Program-made: the position numbers and the translations under genes | Part shown: in pieces, positions 19,446 through 29,033 of the stretch | Position numbering within the stretch: the stretch's first letter is position 1 | How the letters are laid out: each line of letters opens with the position of its first letter | The notes under the pieces: generated by a model | What the model was told of the DNA's origin: nothing | What the model saw: the letters and a program-made list of their open reading frames with translations, nothing else | Databases searched by the model: none | DNA from: Rickettsia sp. Oklahoma-10 | Lineage (GTDB): Bacteria > Pseudomonadota > Alphaproteobacteria > Rickettsiales > Rickettsiaceae | Assembly: GCF_039954865.1 (NCBI RefSeq) | Contig: NZ_CP157197.1 | Span: 265,501 to 329,500, forward strand | Length of the DNA: 64,000 nucleotides | Direction of reading: 5' to 3'

Positions 19446-20693
19446 ATGTTTTATTACGATACTATATTTAGCAAACATATAGATAAGATAAAAAGCGAAG
19501 GAAGATATCGAGAATTTAAAGCTTTAAAAAGACAAGCAGATAATTTTCCTTTTGCAGAGCATGAAGATAAACAAATAGTTATGTGGTGCATTAATGATTA
19601 TTTGGGTATGAGTAAACATACAAAAGTAATGCAAGCTTCTATAGATGCTTTACTAAAATATGGTGTTGGATCAGGTGGAACCCGCAATATCGGCGGTAAT
19701 CATACCGCCATTCTTGAGCTTGAAAAAGAGCTGACAAGTTTACATAATAAAGAGGCAGCTTTAGTTTTTACATCTGGTTTTGTTGCAAACGATACAACGC
19801 TTGCAAGCCTTGCTAAAATTATGCCAGATATAGTATTTTTTTCCGATGAGCTAAATCATGCATCAATCATTGCAGGAATTAGAAGTTCAAGAGCCGAAAA
19901 ATATATATATAAACATTTAGACGCTAAGCATCTAGAAGAACTTCTGCAATCAGTCGATATTAATAGACCGAAAATTATTGTTTTTGAATCGGCTTACTCT
20001 ATGGACGGGTTCTTCTCGCCTATCAAAGATATAATTAACTTAGCCAAAAAATATAACGCTTTAACCTTTATAGACGAAGTTCATACGGTTGGTTTATACG
20101 GTAAGCATGGTGGAGGCATTGCAGAGCTTCTGAATTATAGCAATCAAATCGATATTATTCAAGGTACGCTTGCTAAAGCCTATGGCACTATTGGCGGTTA
20201 TATCACGAGCAATCATAATTTAGTCGATGCTATAAGACTAACCGCTTCAGGATTTATTTTTACTACTTCTCTTCCACCGGTAATTTCTACCGCTGCAACA
20301 CATAGTATTAGACATCTTAAAGAATCAAAGAAAGAACGAATAAAACATCAAGAAGTAGTTGCAAAACTTAAAAACTCTTTTGAACGTTTTAATATACCTT
20401 ATTTGAAAAATGAGAGTCATATAGTACCGATAATTATCGGCGATCCAATAAAAGCGGCTAAAGCATCAAATATGTTACTTAATAAATATGGCATTTACGT
20501 TCAACATATAAATTTTCCAACTGTACCACGGGGTACAGAACGCTTAAGAATCATCCCAACCCCTGCCCATACTGATAAAATGATCAATGATTTATCTGTA
20601 GCTTTAGTCAAGATATTTACCACACTTGGTATAGAATTAGAGGCTACACAAGAACTCAACGAAGAAGTACGTTTGAATCTTATTAATTCATAA
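19446..20693 (+). CDS. hemA: 5-aminolevulinate synthase
   Basis: PLP-dependent enzyme condensing glycine and succinyl-CoA to 5-aminolevulinate, the first step of heme synthesis by the alphaproteobacterial (C4) route. The 415 residues contain NDYLGM (50-55), the substrate loop GSGGTRNIGGN (75-85), aspartate D210 that contacts the pyridine nitrogen (FIDEVHTVG) and the PLP lysine K244 (GTLAKAYG). HIVPIIIG and the C-terminal FPTVPRGTERLRI also match. It stands between a repeat fragment and a palindromic element (20705-20860). The mitochondrial homolog reflects the alphaproteobacterial origin of this enzyme. Confidence 0.97.
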   Translation: MFYYDTIFSKHIDKIKSEGRYREFKALKRQADNFPFAEHEDKQIVMWCINDYLGMSKHTKVMQASIDALLKYGVGSGGTRNIGGNHTAILELEKELTSLHNKEAALVFTSGFVANDTTLASLAKIMPDIVFFSDELNHASIIAGIRSSRAEKYIYKHLDAKHLEELLQSVDINRPKIIVFESAYSMDGFFSPIKDIINLAKKYNALTFIDEVHTVGLYGKHGGGIAELLNYSNQIDIIQGTLAKAYGTIGGYITSNHNLVDAIRLTASGFIFTTSLPPVISTAATHSIRHLKESKKERIKHQEVVAKLKNSFERFNIPYLKNESHIVPIIIGDPIKAAKASNMLLNKYGIYVQHINFPTVPRGTERLRIIPTPAHTDKMINDLSVALVKIFTTLGIELEATQELNEEVRLNLINS

Positions 20694-20704
20694 GCTTATA
20701 CTTT

Positions 20705-20860
20705 CTATTCCGGTAAAATAAAAAGTCGTTATATAAAGATCAACTTCAAAAAGAGCAATAGCTTTGTAAGCCGAGGAGCGGAGCATATAACAAACGTTCA
20801 ACATCCCAGAACTTACAAGGACATTTTCACCAATTTGTCAAGTTCATCGAGTGTATAAAA
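20705..20860 (+). repeat. Palindromic element (RPE-like, family 1), intergenic
   Basis: Copy of the element inserted in radC (1625-1787). Matching blocks are TATACTTTCTATTCCGG at the left, AAGATCAACTT, GGAGCGGAGCATATAA, CATCCCAGAACTTACAAGG and CAAGTTCATCGAGTGTAT at the right. The ends are inverted. It starts 12 bases after the hemA stop and here has no effect on a coding frame. Confidence 0.8.
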
Positions 20861-20935
20861 ACTATTGCATATTTCAGCTCTTTGGTTTATTTTGATTAGC
20901 AAACTACATATAGAATTAATAATGGGTTATTAATA

Positions 20936-22273
20936 ATGGGAGTTACCGTATTAAAAAACGAAGGATTGGATTTTCATGCAAAAATCTCTACTCCTTTAAG
21001 TGAGATAGATGATGAGATTCAAAAAGAATTACTTGATTTAACCAAAAAAGTTAAAATAGCAGGTTTTAGAACTGGTAAAGTACCGGTTTCAATTGTTAAG
21101 AAAAAATATGGTCCTTCCATCAGGAATGATATAATAGAAAGAAGAATTAACCAATCGGTAAATTACATTATTAAAGAGCATAATCTAAATATAATCGGTA
21201 GACCCAAAATTGAAGAATTGCAAAATGAGCCTGACAAAGCTTTAGAATTTACTATAAAGATAGAGCTATTACCTAAAATTATTATTCCAGATTTAAAGAA
21301 AATTTCACTAGACCGTCCAAAATTAGCAGTAAGCCCTAAAGATGTTGAAGAACAACTAGAAAAGCTTGCTAAATTAACAAAAAGTTATACCAAAGAAAGT
21401 AAAGTAAAAATAAATGATGGAGATCAGGTTACTATTGATGCAATTGGATATATTAAAGATGAAACTTTTGAAGGCGGTAAATTAAATGATTTTAAGGTAG
21501 TAATAGGTAGTAATACACTTATTCCCGGTTTTGAGCAACAATTAATAGGTTCTAAAACAGGTAGTGAAGTAGATGTTAATGTTACTTTTCCTCAAAATTA
21601 TCATGCTAAAGATTTAGCAGGTAAGGATGCTCGTTTTGTAGTACAAATTAAAGCAGTACATACTGCAGAACCTACCCTTATTAATGACGAATTCGCTAAA
21701 AAATTCCAAAGTAATAGCCTTGAAGAATTGCGTACACATTTTGCTAAACAAATAGAAAATGAGTCGGAAGAAGCTATTAATACTATAATGAAAATGCACT
21801 TATTTGATAAGTTAGAAAAATTGTTAGATTTTGATGTGCCGGCATCTTTATTAGAGCAAGAAAAAAATATTTTAAAATCAGAGACTGATAAAAGTGAACA
21901 AGATGCATCATTATTGAAAGATAAATCCTCTAAAGAAATAACAGAATATTATAACAAATTAGCATTACGCCGTGTGCGAATAGGTTTATTACTTGCTGAA
22001 TATGCAAAATCTAAAAATTTGCAATTAGAGTCTGATGATTTAAGAAAAGTTATTATGCAACAAGCACGTAATTTCCCCGGGCAAGAAAATGTAATTCTTG
22101 ATTTTTATAAAAAAAATCCTAGAGCAATTGAGGAACTGAAAGGCCCTGCTTTAGAAGATAAAACTGTCCAATATATATTTAATAATGAAATAAAACTTAA
22201 AGAACAGAAATATACTAAGGAAGAACTAGAGAAATATCTAGAAGCAGAAGAGCAACGTATTACTTTGATTTAA
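20936..22273 (+). CDS. tig: Trigger factor
   Basis: Ribosome-associated chaperone and peptidyl-prolyl isomerase that meets nascent chains at the exit tunnel. The 445 residues show the three family domains in order: an N-terminal ribosome-binding domain with the L23-docking signature GFRTGKVP (43-50), an FKBP-type PPIase domain near residues 155-240 ([12 protein letters not shown], then [11 protein letters not shown]), and a C-terminal helical arm domain. Start ATG 20936 gives [10 protein letters not shown], matching family N-termini. The gene begins about 75 bases after a palindromic element. clpP, clpX and lon, often adjacent elsewhere, are not here. Confidence 0.95.
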   Translation: MGVTVLKNEGLDFHAKISTPLSEIDDEIQKELLDLTKKVKIAGFRTGKVPVSIVKKKYGPSIRNDIIERRINQSVNYIIKEHNLNIIGRPKIEELQNEPDKALEFTIKIELLPKIIIPDLKKISLDRPKLAVSPKDVEEQLEKLAKLTKSYTKESKVKINDGDQVTIDAIGYIKDETFEGGKLNDFKVVIGSNTLIPGFEQQLIGSKTGSEVDVNVTFPQNYHAKDLAGKDARFVVQIKAVHTAEPTLINDEFAKKFQSNSLEELRTHFAKQIENESEEAINTIMKMHLFDKLEKLLDFDVPASLLEQEKNILKSETDKSEQDASLLKDKSSKEITEYYNKLALRRVRIGLLLAEYAKSKNLQLESDDLRKVIMQQARNFPGQENVILDFYKKNPRAIEELKGPALEDKTVQYIFNNEIKLKEQKYTKEELEKYLEAEEQRITLI

Positions 22274-22450
22274 AGTTTGCTAATCCCGTCATTAACAAGC
22301 GACCATATGGTTTGTTACATGGACCGATTCCCAATCCCCCCCCGATTGGACCCTGAGTTTGTAGCAGAATCTAGTTTAAAATTATTGGTATTTCTTATTT
22401 ATTTTTTGGATAAAGACGTATGATACCATGTACGTTTTCGATCCATATAA
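22270..22450. repeat. Dispersed repeat family A with a C8 tract
   Basis: Degraded family A copy between tig and obgE: accgattcccaat, a run of eight C residues (22336-22343), gattggaccctgag, then aaaattattggtatttctta, ggataaagacgtatgatacc and atccatataacaa. The C8 run is the most striking part in such AT-rich DNA. The two genes converge on it. Confidence 0.5.
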
Positions 22451-22463
22451 CAATAGCTCCTCA

Positions 22464-23462
22464 CTAGGTAATATTACTCCCGATTTTTATAACCTCTAAA
22501 GCAAGTTTGACTACTTTATTTACTCCGGTATTAGTATAGGTAGAGATAGGAAAAACTTCTTTATTAGTAATTTTCCGCAACTTATTTATTTTTTCCCGTA
22601 TCTCCTTATCGGTAAGAATATCACATTTATTCAGACATATGATTTCGATTTTGTTTTTTAGATAATTGGAATATGATTCAAGTTCAAGACGTACCGTATT
22701 ATAATCTGCAACTACATCATTACTAGAGCCATCTATTAAATGTATTAATACATTACATCTCTCTATATGTTTTAAGAATTTATCACCAAGACCATGACCT
22801 TGATGAGCTCCTGCAATTAAGCCTGGAATATCGGCTATGACAAACTCTTCGTCATCAACATATATCACCCCAAGATTCGGTATTAAAGTAGTAAAGGGAT
22901 AATCAGCAATTTTAGGCCTAGCAGCAGTTACAACTGATAAAAAAGTAGATTTACCGGCATTTGGAAGCCCCACAAATCCAATATCAGAGAGAAGTTTTAA
23001 GCTTAAATGAATCCACATTTCTTCAGCGATCTTCCCTTCTGTATGCTTCCTTGGCGCTTGATTAACTGATGTTTTAAAATGGCTATTACCAAGACCACCG
23101 CTTCCTCCTTTAATTATTTCAAAGCTCTGATCATCCTCAGTAAAGTCATGCAATAATTTACCGTCTTCTGAAAAGATTTGCGTGCCAATAGGAACATCAA
23201 GAACTAACGATTTTCCTGATTTGCCACTTCTATTTGAACCTTTACCATTTTCGCCGTTCTCAGCGGTAAAATGCTGCTTATATCGATAATTTACTAGAGT
23301 ATTAAGATGGTGATTACTTCTAAAAATAACACTACCGCCACGCCCTCCGTTACCACCGTCCGGTCCGCCTCTATCAATAAATTTCTCACGATGGAAACTA
23401 ACACAACCATTACCACCGTTTCCACCTTTTATATATATTTTAACTTCATCAATAAAATTCAT
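22464..23462 (-). CDS. obgE: GTPase ObgE/CgtA
   Basis: Essential GTPase linked to large ribosomal subunit maturation and the stringent response. The 332 residues carry the glycine-rich Obg fold at the start ([12 protein letters not shown], then [12 protein letters not shown]) and a C-terminal G domain: G1 GLPNAGKST near residue 165, the T-switch [12 protein letters not shown]3 [12 protein letters not shown] and G4 NKCD. The C-terminal extension seen in many Obg proteins is short. It lies convergent to tig and 333 bases downstream of gltA on the same strand, so may have its own promoter. Confidence 0.96.
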   Translation of the reverse strand: MNFIDEVKIYIKGGNGGNGCVSFHREKFIDRGGPDGGNGGRGGSVIFRSNHHLNTLVNYRYKQHFTAENGENGKGSNRSGKSGKSLVLDVPIGTQIFSEDGKLLHDFTEDDQSFEIIKGGSGGLGNSHFKTSVNQAPRKHTEGKIAEEMWIHLSLKLLSDIGFVGLPNAGKSTFLSVVTAARPKIADYPFTTLIPNLGVIYVDDEEFVIADIPGLIAGAHQGHGLGDKFLKHIERCNVLIHLIDGSSNDVVADYNTVRLELESYSNYLKNKIEIICLNKCDILTDKEIREKINKLRKITNKEVFPISTYTNTGVNKVVKLALEVIKIGSNIT

Positions 23463-23795
23463 TTTATTTTCTTGTTATTGGTATCAATTTTTAAAAATTT
23501 AATAATTATAAGTAAGTTTTTGTCCAATATACATAGTTTGAAATTACTTACGTCATTGTTACGAATCAATAGGAGTTAATTCATCTAAAATGGTACTCTT
23601 TTTATATTTATTTTAATTATACTCAAAAACTCCAGCGATTTTCGAATGTTTAATCTAAATCATTAAATTCATCACTTTAAAATAATTTAATCTTCTATGA
23701 TTTCTAAAATTCTAGTTTATTAAAATACACTTTTACTTTATTAGATCAGTTTAATTTCTCAATAGTCGTATAAATAGGTTTTAAATTTTTACTAG
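23463..23795. other. Intergenic region between obgE and gltA, nothing recognised
   Basis: 333 bases of AT-rich DNA downstream of the gltA stop and upstream of obgE. No open frame, clear hairpin or matching repeat was seen. It should contain the obgE promoter. Confidence 0.4.
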
Positions 23796-25106
23796 TCATT
23801 TTCTCTCTTGAATACCCTTATACTCTCTATGTACATAACCAGTGTAAAGCTGTCTCGGTCTGCTGATTTTTTGTTCAGGATCTTCATGCATTTCTTTCCA
23901 CTGTGCCATCCAACCTACGGTTCTCGCTATTGCAAAAAGTACCGTGAACATTTGTGACGGTATACCCATAGCTTTATAGATAATACCCGAATAAAAATCA
24001 ACATTTGGATATAATTTTCTCTCAATAAAATATTGATCTTTAAGAGCAATAGATTCAAGTTCTATTGCTATCTTTAAGAGCGGATTGTTTTCTAGCTGTC
24101 CAAGTTCCTTTAATACTTCCTTACAAGTTTCTTTAAGTACTACGGCACGTGGATCATAGTTTTTATAAACACGATGACCAAATCCCATTAACCTAAATGG
24201 GTCATCTTTATCTTTAGCTTTAGCTATGTATTTAGGGATATTTTCAGAACTACCGATTTCTTTAAGCATATTTATTACCGCTTCATTAGCCCCGCCGTGA
24301 GCAGGCCCCCAAAGTGAGGCAATACCTGTACTAATACAAGCAAAAGGATTAGCTCCGGATGAGCCAGCAATTCTTACTGTTGAGGTAGAAGCATTCTGCT
24401 CATGGTCAGCATGCAGAATAAATATCTTATTAAGAGCATTTTTTATTACTGGATTTACTTCATACTTTGTACAAGGCGTTGCAAACATCATGTGTAAGAA
24501 ATTTTCAGTAAAATCTAACGAATTATCAGGATAAATAAAGGGTTGTCCTATAGAATATTTATAAGACATTGCAGCAATGGTCGGTATCTTAGCAATCATT
24601 CTAATAACGGTAAGTTCATAATCTGCTTCCTTAAAATTCAATAAATCAGGATAAAATGCAGCAAGAGAACCGACAGCCGCAAGCATAATAGCCATAGGAT
24701 GAGAAGAGCTACAAAATGTTTGGAACAGATAATGTAGTCGTTCATTTACTAACGAATGAACAGCAACTTTTTTAGTAAAATTATTATACTGCTCACTACT
24801 TGGTAATTCTCCATAAATCAATAAATATGCTACCTCTAAAAAATTGCTTTTCTCAGCTAAATCCTTAATATCATATCCTCGATGTCGTAAGATTCCCTTA
24901 TCACCATCTATATAGGTTATTGTGGATCTACAAGAAGCAGTAGACATAAAACCGGGGTCGTAATTAAAGCAATCAGCTTCCGAAGACACCCTACTTATAT
25001 CAATTACGTCCTTACCAATACTTGCTTTAAGTATAGGTAATTTAAATATTTGTCCTCTGATTTTTAATTCAGCAAATTCTGAATCATTATTATTTTCATT
25101 GGTCAT
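23796..25106 (-). CDS. gltA: Citrate synthase (type II)
   Basis: Condenses oxaloacetate and acetyl-CoA at the head of the TCA cycle; the gene commonly used for Rickettsia typing. The 436 residues match the hexameric type II family. Catalytic residues align with the E. coli enzyme: H270 ([11 protein letters not shown]), H311 ([13 protein letters not shown]) and D370 (PNVDFYSG). ATG 25106 gives [10 protein letters not shown]. The gene is monocistronic by context, with about 330 bases to obgE downstream and a decayed region upstream. The upstream region 25107-25360 should carry its promoter. Confidence 0.98.
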   Translation of the reverse strand: MTNENNNDSEFAELKIRGQIFKLPILKASIGKDVIDISRVSSEADCFNYDPGFMSTASCRSTITYIDGDKGILRHRGYDIKDLAEKSNFLEVAYLLIYGELPSSEQYNNFTKKVAVHSLVNERLHYLFQTFCSSSHPMAIMLAAVGSLAAFYPDLLNFKEADYELTVIRMIAKIPTIAAMSYKYSIGQPFIYPDNSLDFTENFLHMMFATPCTKYEVNPVIKNALNKIFILHADHEQNASTSTVRIAGSSGANPFACISTGIASLWGPAHGGANEAVINMLKEIGSSENIPKYIAKAKDKDDPFRLMGFGHRVYKNYDPRAVVLKETCKEVLKELGQLENNPLLKIAIELESIALKDQYFIERKLYPNVDFYSGIIYKAMGIPSQMFTVLFAIARTVGWMAQWKEMHEDPEQKISRPRQLYTGYVHREYKGIQERK

Positions 25107-25362
25107 ATGTGCTATACCTTATTTTATACATCAGTAATTATAACCCTACCTTAAGGAAATTAGAAATGAATTATGACTTTTGAAGACTTAAAAATTTTCT
25201 ATATTGCGATTTCAAAATCATACACTTTTATTTGTTAAATCTTCACATCTACTACCCATACTTAGATACTTAGATTAACATTTTTCACACTATTACTTGC
25301 TATATAAAGCCAAATATCTTTTATATCTTACTCAGACTTATAAGGTTAATGAAAAATTATAA

Positions 25363-25539
25363 TTAGACATTAGAATTTAACTGCTCTTTACGAAAATTTT
25401 TAATATTTTGTAAAGCTTTCTCACCAGGTATTAATTTACCTTGAGCAGTTTGGTCTAAACCAACTTAAATTTCTTGATTAGGCCACATTTTATAGTTTTC
25501 AAACTGAGCATTTTGAAACACATTTTCAGATTTAACCAT
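25363..25539 (-). pseudogene. Possible decayed small antitoxin-like gene
   Basis: A minus-strand frame from ATG 25539 to a stop at 25363 encodes 58 codons with one internal TAA. The pieces are MVKSENVFQNAQFENYKMWP and NQEI before it and VGLDQTAQGKLIPGEKALQN after it. The GLDQxxxGKLIPGEKA motif resembles ParD/CopG-type antitoxins of type II modules, where the C-terminal half folds on the toxin. No toxin gene is seen beside it. Identification is tentative. It lies in the 620-base gap upstream of gltA. Confidence 0.35.
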
Positions 25540-25554
25540 AAAAAGTAAGAATGT

Positions 25555-25645
25555 TCTTACAACTTTACTTGAAGAATGGTACAAGTCACGGTTAGTAACT
25601 TAGAACACGCTTTTCAATCCACACAACAATGCTTCTAGCTAGGAA
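25555..25645. repeat. Dispersed repeat family A/B fragment
   Basis: gtacaagtcacggttagtaa and cacgcttttcaatccacaca followed by acaatgcttctagctaggaa match the right part of family A joined to family B (compare 60461-60545). It lies in the uracil-DNA glycosylase to gltA gap. Confidence 0.45.
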
Positions 25646-25726
25646 TGATATTCTAAACGTTAGTAGACTACTACTTCTAATTTCAAAAGAATATATTTAC
25701 TAATACAAAGCAACTAAAATTAGTTG

Positions 25727-26515
25727 TTAATTAAGCATGAGTTTATTATTTACTAAATACTCCTTAATCTTTAGTAAATCATACCATGAGTTACGTTTTT
25801 GCATAGGTTGACGTAGCAGATATGCAGGGTGAAAAATTGCAGTAGTTTGAATGGGTGAAGATAAATATTGATTGGTATAAAAATAATATTCTTGTCTAAT
25901 TTTAGTAATACCCAAATTTGTTCCAAGTAAGCTAGTTGCAGCCGTACTACCAACTAAGATAATTAATTTAGGGTTAACGAGAGCAATATGCTTCTCAACA
26001 AAAGGTTTGCAAATATCGACTTCTTCAAGTGTCGGTTGTCTATTAGCAGGAGGACGCCAAAATACTGTATTAGTAATATAAGCATTATTTTTCCGTGAAA
26101 TTCCGATGCTATATAGCATATTATCAAGTAAATTCCCGCTTTCACCACAAAAAGGTATACCTTTTAAATCTTCAGTACTTCCCGGAGCTTCGCCTATTAA
26201 CATAATTTGAGCTTTCTGATTACCATCACCAAAAACGGTATTAGTAGCAAATTTCTTAAGTTCACAGCCATTAAAATTTAGTAGAGATTCTCTTAGTTCT
26301 TCTATATTATTAGCTTTGTCGGCAAGAGATCTCGCTAAACTAATACTAGTATGCATTTTACCAGTATTTACTTCAAGAATTTTATCAACTGTTTTGCATT
26401 GCATAGGATTAATTTGATTGTTTTCTTGGGATTTATCAATATTTAATTTTTGTGGCTGCGTAGAGCAGTAATATTCAACACCGATTGTACTTAACCATTT
26501 AAGCGTATTATTCAT
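25727..26515 (-). CDS. Uracil-DNA glycosylase, family 4/5-like
   Basis: DNA-repair enzyme that excises uracil from DNA. ATG 26515 gives 262 residues. Upstream codons to 26587 are open but overlap the divergent rluD gene, whose start is only 11 bases away. The motif IGEAPGSTEDLKGIPFCGES near residue 114 is family-4 motif 1, and IFHPAYLLRQP near 235 is the second catalytic motif. The iron-sulfur cluster ligands of thermophile family 4 enzymes begin as CxxC. Here FNGCELKKFATNTVFGDG has only one cysteine at that place, a variant I believe is common in alphaproteobacteria. The N-terminal 90 residues are poorly conserved. Confidence 0.83.
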   Translation of the reverse strand: MNNTLKWLSTIGVEYYCSTQPQKLNIDKSQENNQINPMQCKTVDKILEVNTGKMHTSISLARSLADKANNIEELRESLLNFNGCELKKFATNTVFGDGNQKAQIMLIGEAPGSTEDLKGIPFCGESGNLLDNMLYSIGISRKNNAYITNTVFWRPPANRQPTLEEVDICKPFVEKHIALVNPKLIILVGSTAATSLLGTNLGITKIRQEYYFYTNQYLSSPIQTTAIFHPAYLLRQPMQKRNSWYDLLKIKEYLVNNKLMLN

Positions 26516-26526
26516 TATCTTAAAAT

Positions 26527-27501
26527 ATGTTAAAATATTCTGTACCGCATGAACTAAATGATATAAGGCTTGATAAAGCCCTATCATTACTTCTTAAAAA
26601 TGTTTCAAGGAATCAAATCCAAAAAGCTATTAAAGATTTGCAAGTACTAGTTAATGATGTAATTATTTCTGATCCTGACGTTTTGGTCAAGGAGAATGAT
26701 ATTATATTATTTTCTTTTAAAGAACCTGAAGAACTAAAAATTGAGGCAGCAAATATAGCACTCGATATAATCTATGAAAATGATGATCTAATTGTAATTA
26801 ATAAAGCTGCAGGTATGACGGTACACCCAGGAGCTGGTCATCATAATGATACACTTGTTAATGCTTTATTACACTATACGAAGAATTTATCGGATATCGG
26901 TTCATCAGAAAGACCTGGAATAGTACATCGTTTAGATAAAGATACTACAGGCTTGATGGTAGTTGCTAAAAATAATAAAGCACATATGCTACTTGCAAAT
27001 CAGATAGAGCAAAGACAGGTAATACGAAAGTATAAAGCATTAATTTGGGGAGTAATTAACCCACTAGAAGGAGTGATTAAGAATAATGTAGGTCGCAGCC
27101 GAAGCGATCGACAAAAAATGACCATATTAAAATATGGTGGTAAAGAAGCCGTAACACATTATAAGACTCTAGAATTATTTTATGGTGGCACTATTAGTAT
27201 GGTAGAATGCAAGCTTAGCACAGGTAGAACTCATCAAATTAGGGTGCAGCTAAGCCATTTAAAGCATTCGGTAGTTGGTGATCAAACTTATGGCAATAAC
27301 AACCGAAAAGTTACTCATTCTCCACCTGAATTAAAAGCAAAATTAATTGATTTTAAACGCCAAGCTCTGCATTCTTGGTATTTAAGTTTTACTCATCCAA
27401 CTAGTAATGAGATTATGGAATTTTCTTGTAAGCTGCCAAGTGATATGGAAGAGATAATTTCGCTTGATTTAATTCCTAAAGCAGGAATCCATAGACAATA
27501 A
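26527..27501 (+). CDS. rluD: Ribosomal large-subunit pseudouridine synthase RluD-like
   Basis: RluA-family enzyme that isomerises uridines in 23S rRNA. The 324 residues comprise an N-terminal S4 RNA-binding domain (about 1-60, RLDKALSLLLKNVSRNQIQK) and a catalytic domain with the signature GIVHRLDKDTTGL, D137 being the catalytic aspartate. The motif STGRTHQIRVQL follows. Sequence favours RluD (helix 69 of 23S rRNA) over RluC, but this is by overall layout and not certain. It is divergent from the uracil-DNA glycosylase gene, with 11 bases between starts, so promoters must overlap the opposite gene. Confidence 0.87.
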   Translation: MLKYSVPHELNDIRLDKALSLLLKNVSRNQIQKAIKDLQVLVNDVIISDPDVLVKENDIILFSFKEPEELKIEAANIALDIIYENDDLIVINKAAGMTVHPGAGHHNDTLVNALLHYTKNLSDIGSSERPGIVHRLDKDTTGLMVVAKNNKAHMLLANQIEQRQVIRKYKALIWGVINPLEGVIKNNVGRSRSDRQKMTILKYGGKEAVTHYKTLELFYGGTISMVECKLSTGRTHQIRVQLSHLKHSVVGDQTYGNNNRKVTHSPPELKAKLIDFKRQALHSWYLSFTHPTSNEIMEFSCKLPSDMEEIISLDLIPKAGIHRQ

Positions 27502-27504
27502 GCA

Positions 27505-27565
27505 TCCACCCTGTGGCTTGACACGGGGTCTAATATAATTAGATACTATACAATCAAGGAGCTAA
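27505..27565. repeat. Dispersed repeat family A fragment between rluD and prmC
   Basis: tgtggcttgacacggggtc followed by taatataattagatacta is a short family A copy. It ends about 35 bases before prmC. Confidence 0.45.
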
Positions 27566-27599
27566 ATAACCACTCAATAATTTTAATATTTTACTATTC

Positions 27600-28535
27600 A
27601 TGCAATACTCCATAAAACAAGCTCTCAGTGACGCAACAGATAAATTAAATAAAATAGGGATTAATTCATCACAATTAGAAGCACGAATTTTACTACGGCA
27701 TGTTATAAATAAATCGCTTCAATATTTGCTTATTAAGCGTGATGAACACTTAAATCAATCAGAGATAGAAACTTTTCAAGAATTGTTAGAGAGAAGATTA
27801 AAGCATGAACCGATAGCATATATTATAGGTGTAAAAGAATTTTACTCACATGAATTTATAGTTAATAAACATGTATTAATTCCAAGAGGCGATACTGAAT
27901 TGTTAATTGATATTGTAGTAGAATTGGTAAAAAAGACAGGGTATACCTACAGCCGGAATTTAGTAAACTATATGGATACCTGCCACCTACGCTGGTATGA
28001 GACCGAAGGGCTACATACTAACAATATAAAAATCCTAGAGCTCGGTACGGGTAGCGGCTGCATTGCTATCAGCCTATTAGGTGAGTTACCGAATGCTAAT
28101 GTAATTGCAACTGATATAAGTCTTGATGCAATAGAAGTTACTAGAAACAATGCTTTAAAACATCACGTAACAGATCGTATTCAGATCATTCACAGTAATT
28201 GGTTTGAGAATATTGAGAACCAGAAGTTCGATTTTATCGTTAGCAACCCACCCTATATATCCAACACCGAAAAATCAGAGATGGCAATTGAAACAATAAA
28301 TTATGAACCGCATCTTGCATTATTTGCTGAAGAAAACGGCTTACAGAGTTATAGAACAATTGCCAAAAATGCAAAAAAATTCTTGAAACAAAACAGTAAG
28401 TTGGCATTAGAGATAGGATTTAAACAAAAAGAAATGGTAACTCAAATTTTCTTAGATCAAGGATATAATATTGAAGGCGTTTATAAGGATCTACAAGGTT
28501 ACAGTAGAGTAATATTATTTACTCCTATAACTTAA
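27600..28535 (+). CDS. prmC: Release-factor glutamine methyltransferase PrmC (first half of a former PrmC/TrmB fusion)
   Basis: S-adenosylmethionine-dependent enzyme that methylates the GGQ glutamine of RF1/RF2. The 311 residues keep the helical N-domain and the methyltransferase domain: ELGTGSGC (147-154) and the catalytic NPPY (216-219). Residues of about 113-141 (NLVNYMDTCHLRWYETEG) are an insertion absent from ordinary PrmC; its DNA resembles the dispersed repeat arms. In other rickettsiae the gene continues as a bifunctional PrmC/TrmB. Here a TAA at 28533-28535 ends it, and a recognisable but dead TrmB half follows. PrmC function should survive. Confidence 0.9.
   Translation: MQYSIKQALSDATDKLNKIGINSSQLEARILLRHVINKSLQYLLIKRDEHLNQSEIETFQELLERRLKHEPIAYIIGVKEFYSHEFIVNKHVLIPRGDTELLIDIVVELVKKTGYTYSRNLVNYMDTCHLRWYETEGLHTNNIKILELGTGSGCIAISLLGELPNANVIATDISLDAIEVTRNNALKHHVTDRIQIIHSNWFENIENQKFDFIVSNPPYISNTEKSEMAIETINYEPHLALFAEENGLQSYRTIAKNAKKFLKQNSKLALEIGFKQKEMVTQIFLDQGYNIEGVYKDLQGYSRVILFTPIT
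27936..28022 (+). repeat. Repeat-derived in-frame insertion in prmC
   Basis: About 29 codons between the expected helix (ELVKK) and ILELG have no counterpart in standard PrmC. The DNA (atggatacctgccacctacg, ctggtatgagaccg) resembles the family B arm TTCCCGCCTACGCGGGAATGA. It looks like a palindromic element domesticated as protein sequence. Boundaries are approximate. Confidence 0.5.
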
Positions 28536-29010
28536 ATCATTCATATGCAAGACACATTGATACAAGCCTGTAAAAAACTTGCAGAAAAATTTGATACGGA
28601 ACTACCGAAATATTTATAAAAGAAAAGCTTATTGATGCAAAATGTAATTTATAGAAATCGGCCTTTATATTTGAGCATTTCATTAACCAAGCTAAAAAAT
28701 GAATCCTAATGCAATTTTTTGGCGTAGAGGTACATTGAAACAACATTGAAAATGTTTTAAAGCTTACAGGTAGGCAGAAATATCACAAAATTTTTATTAT
28801 TCCCAAAATAGGTATTTTAAATAAAGAGCATCTTAAGGTTTTGCAATATAAGCTAAAAGATAACAGGTAATTTAGTATTTACTTCCGATATTGAAAATTA
28901 TTTTTATAAAGTAGTAATAGATGTTAATAGAGCAGAATGGTAATTTTGACATCACGAATAGAGCCACATGATAATTTGTATCATTTTACCAAATATAATC
29001 AAAAAGCTAT
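28536..29010 (+). pseudogene. trmB: trmB half of a PrmC/TrmB fusion, decayed
   Basis: After the prmC stop, frameshifted pieces match tRNA (guanine-N7-)-methyltransferase TrmB: SYARHIDTSL-type sequence near 28540, ELPKYL near 28600, EHFINQAK near 28672, NPNAI near 28700, a VEVH segment near 28722, VLKLTGRQKYHKIF near 28751-28790, KEHLKVLQYKLKD near 28822-28860, PHDNLYHFTKYNQKAINTN near 28967-29020. The order is that of TrmB, including the PHD-type end of the domain. Many lesions and lost catalytic segments rule out a full product. m7G46 methylation of tRNA would need another gene. Confidence 0.75.
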
Positions 29011-29033
29011 TAATACGAATATAACACTGAAAT

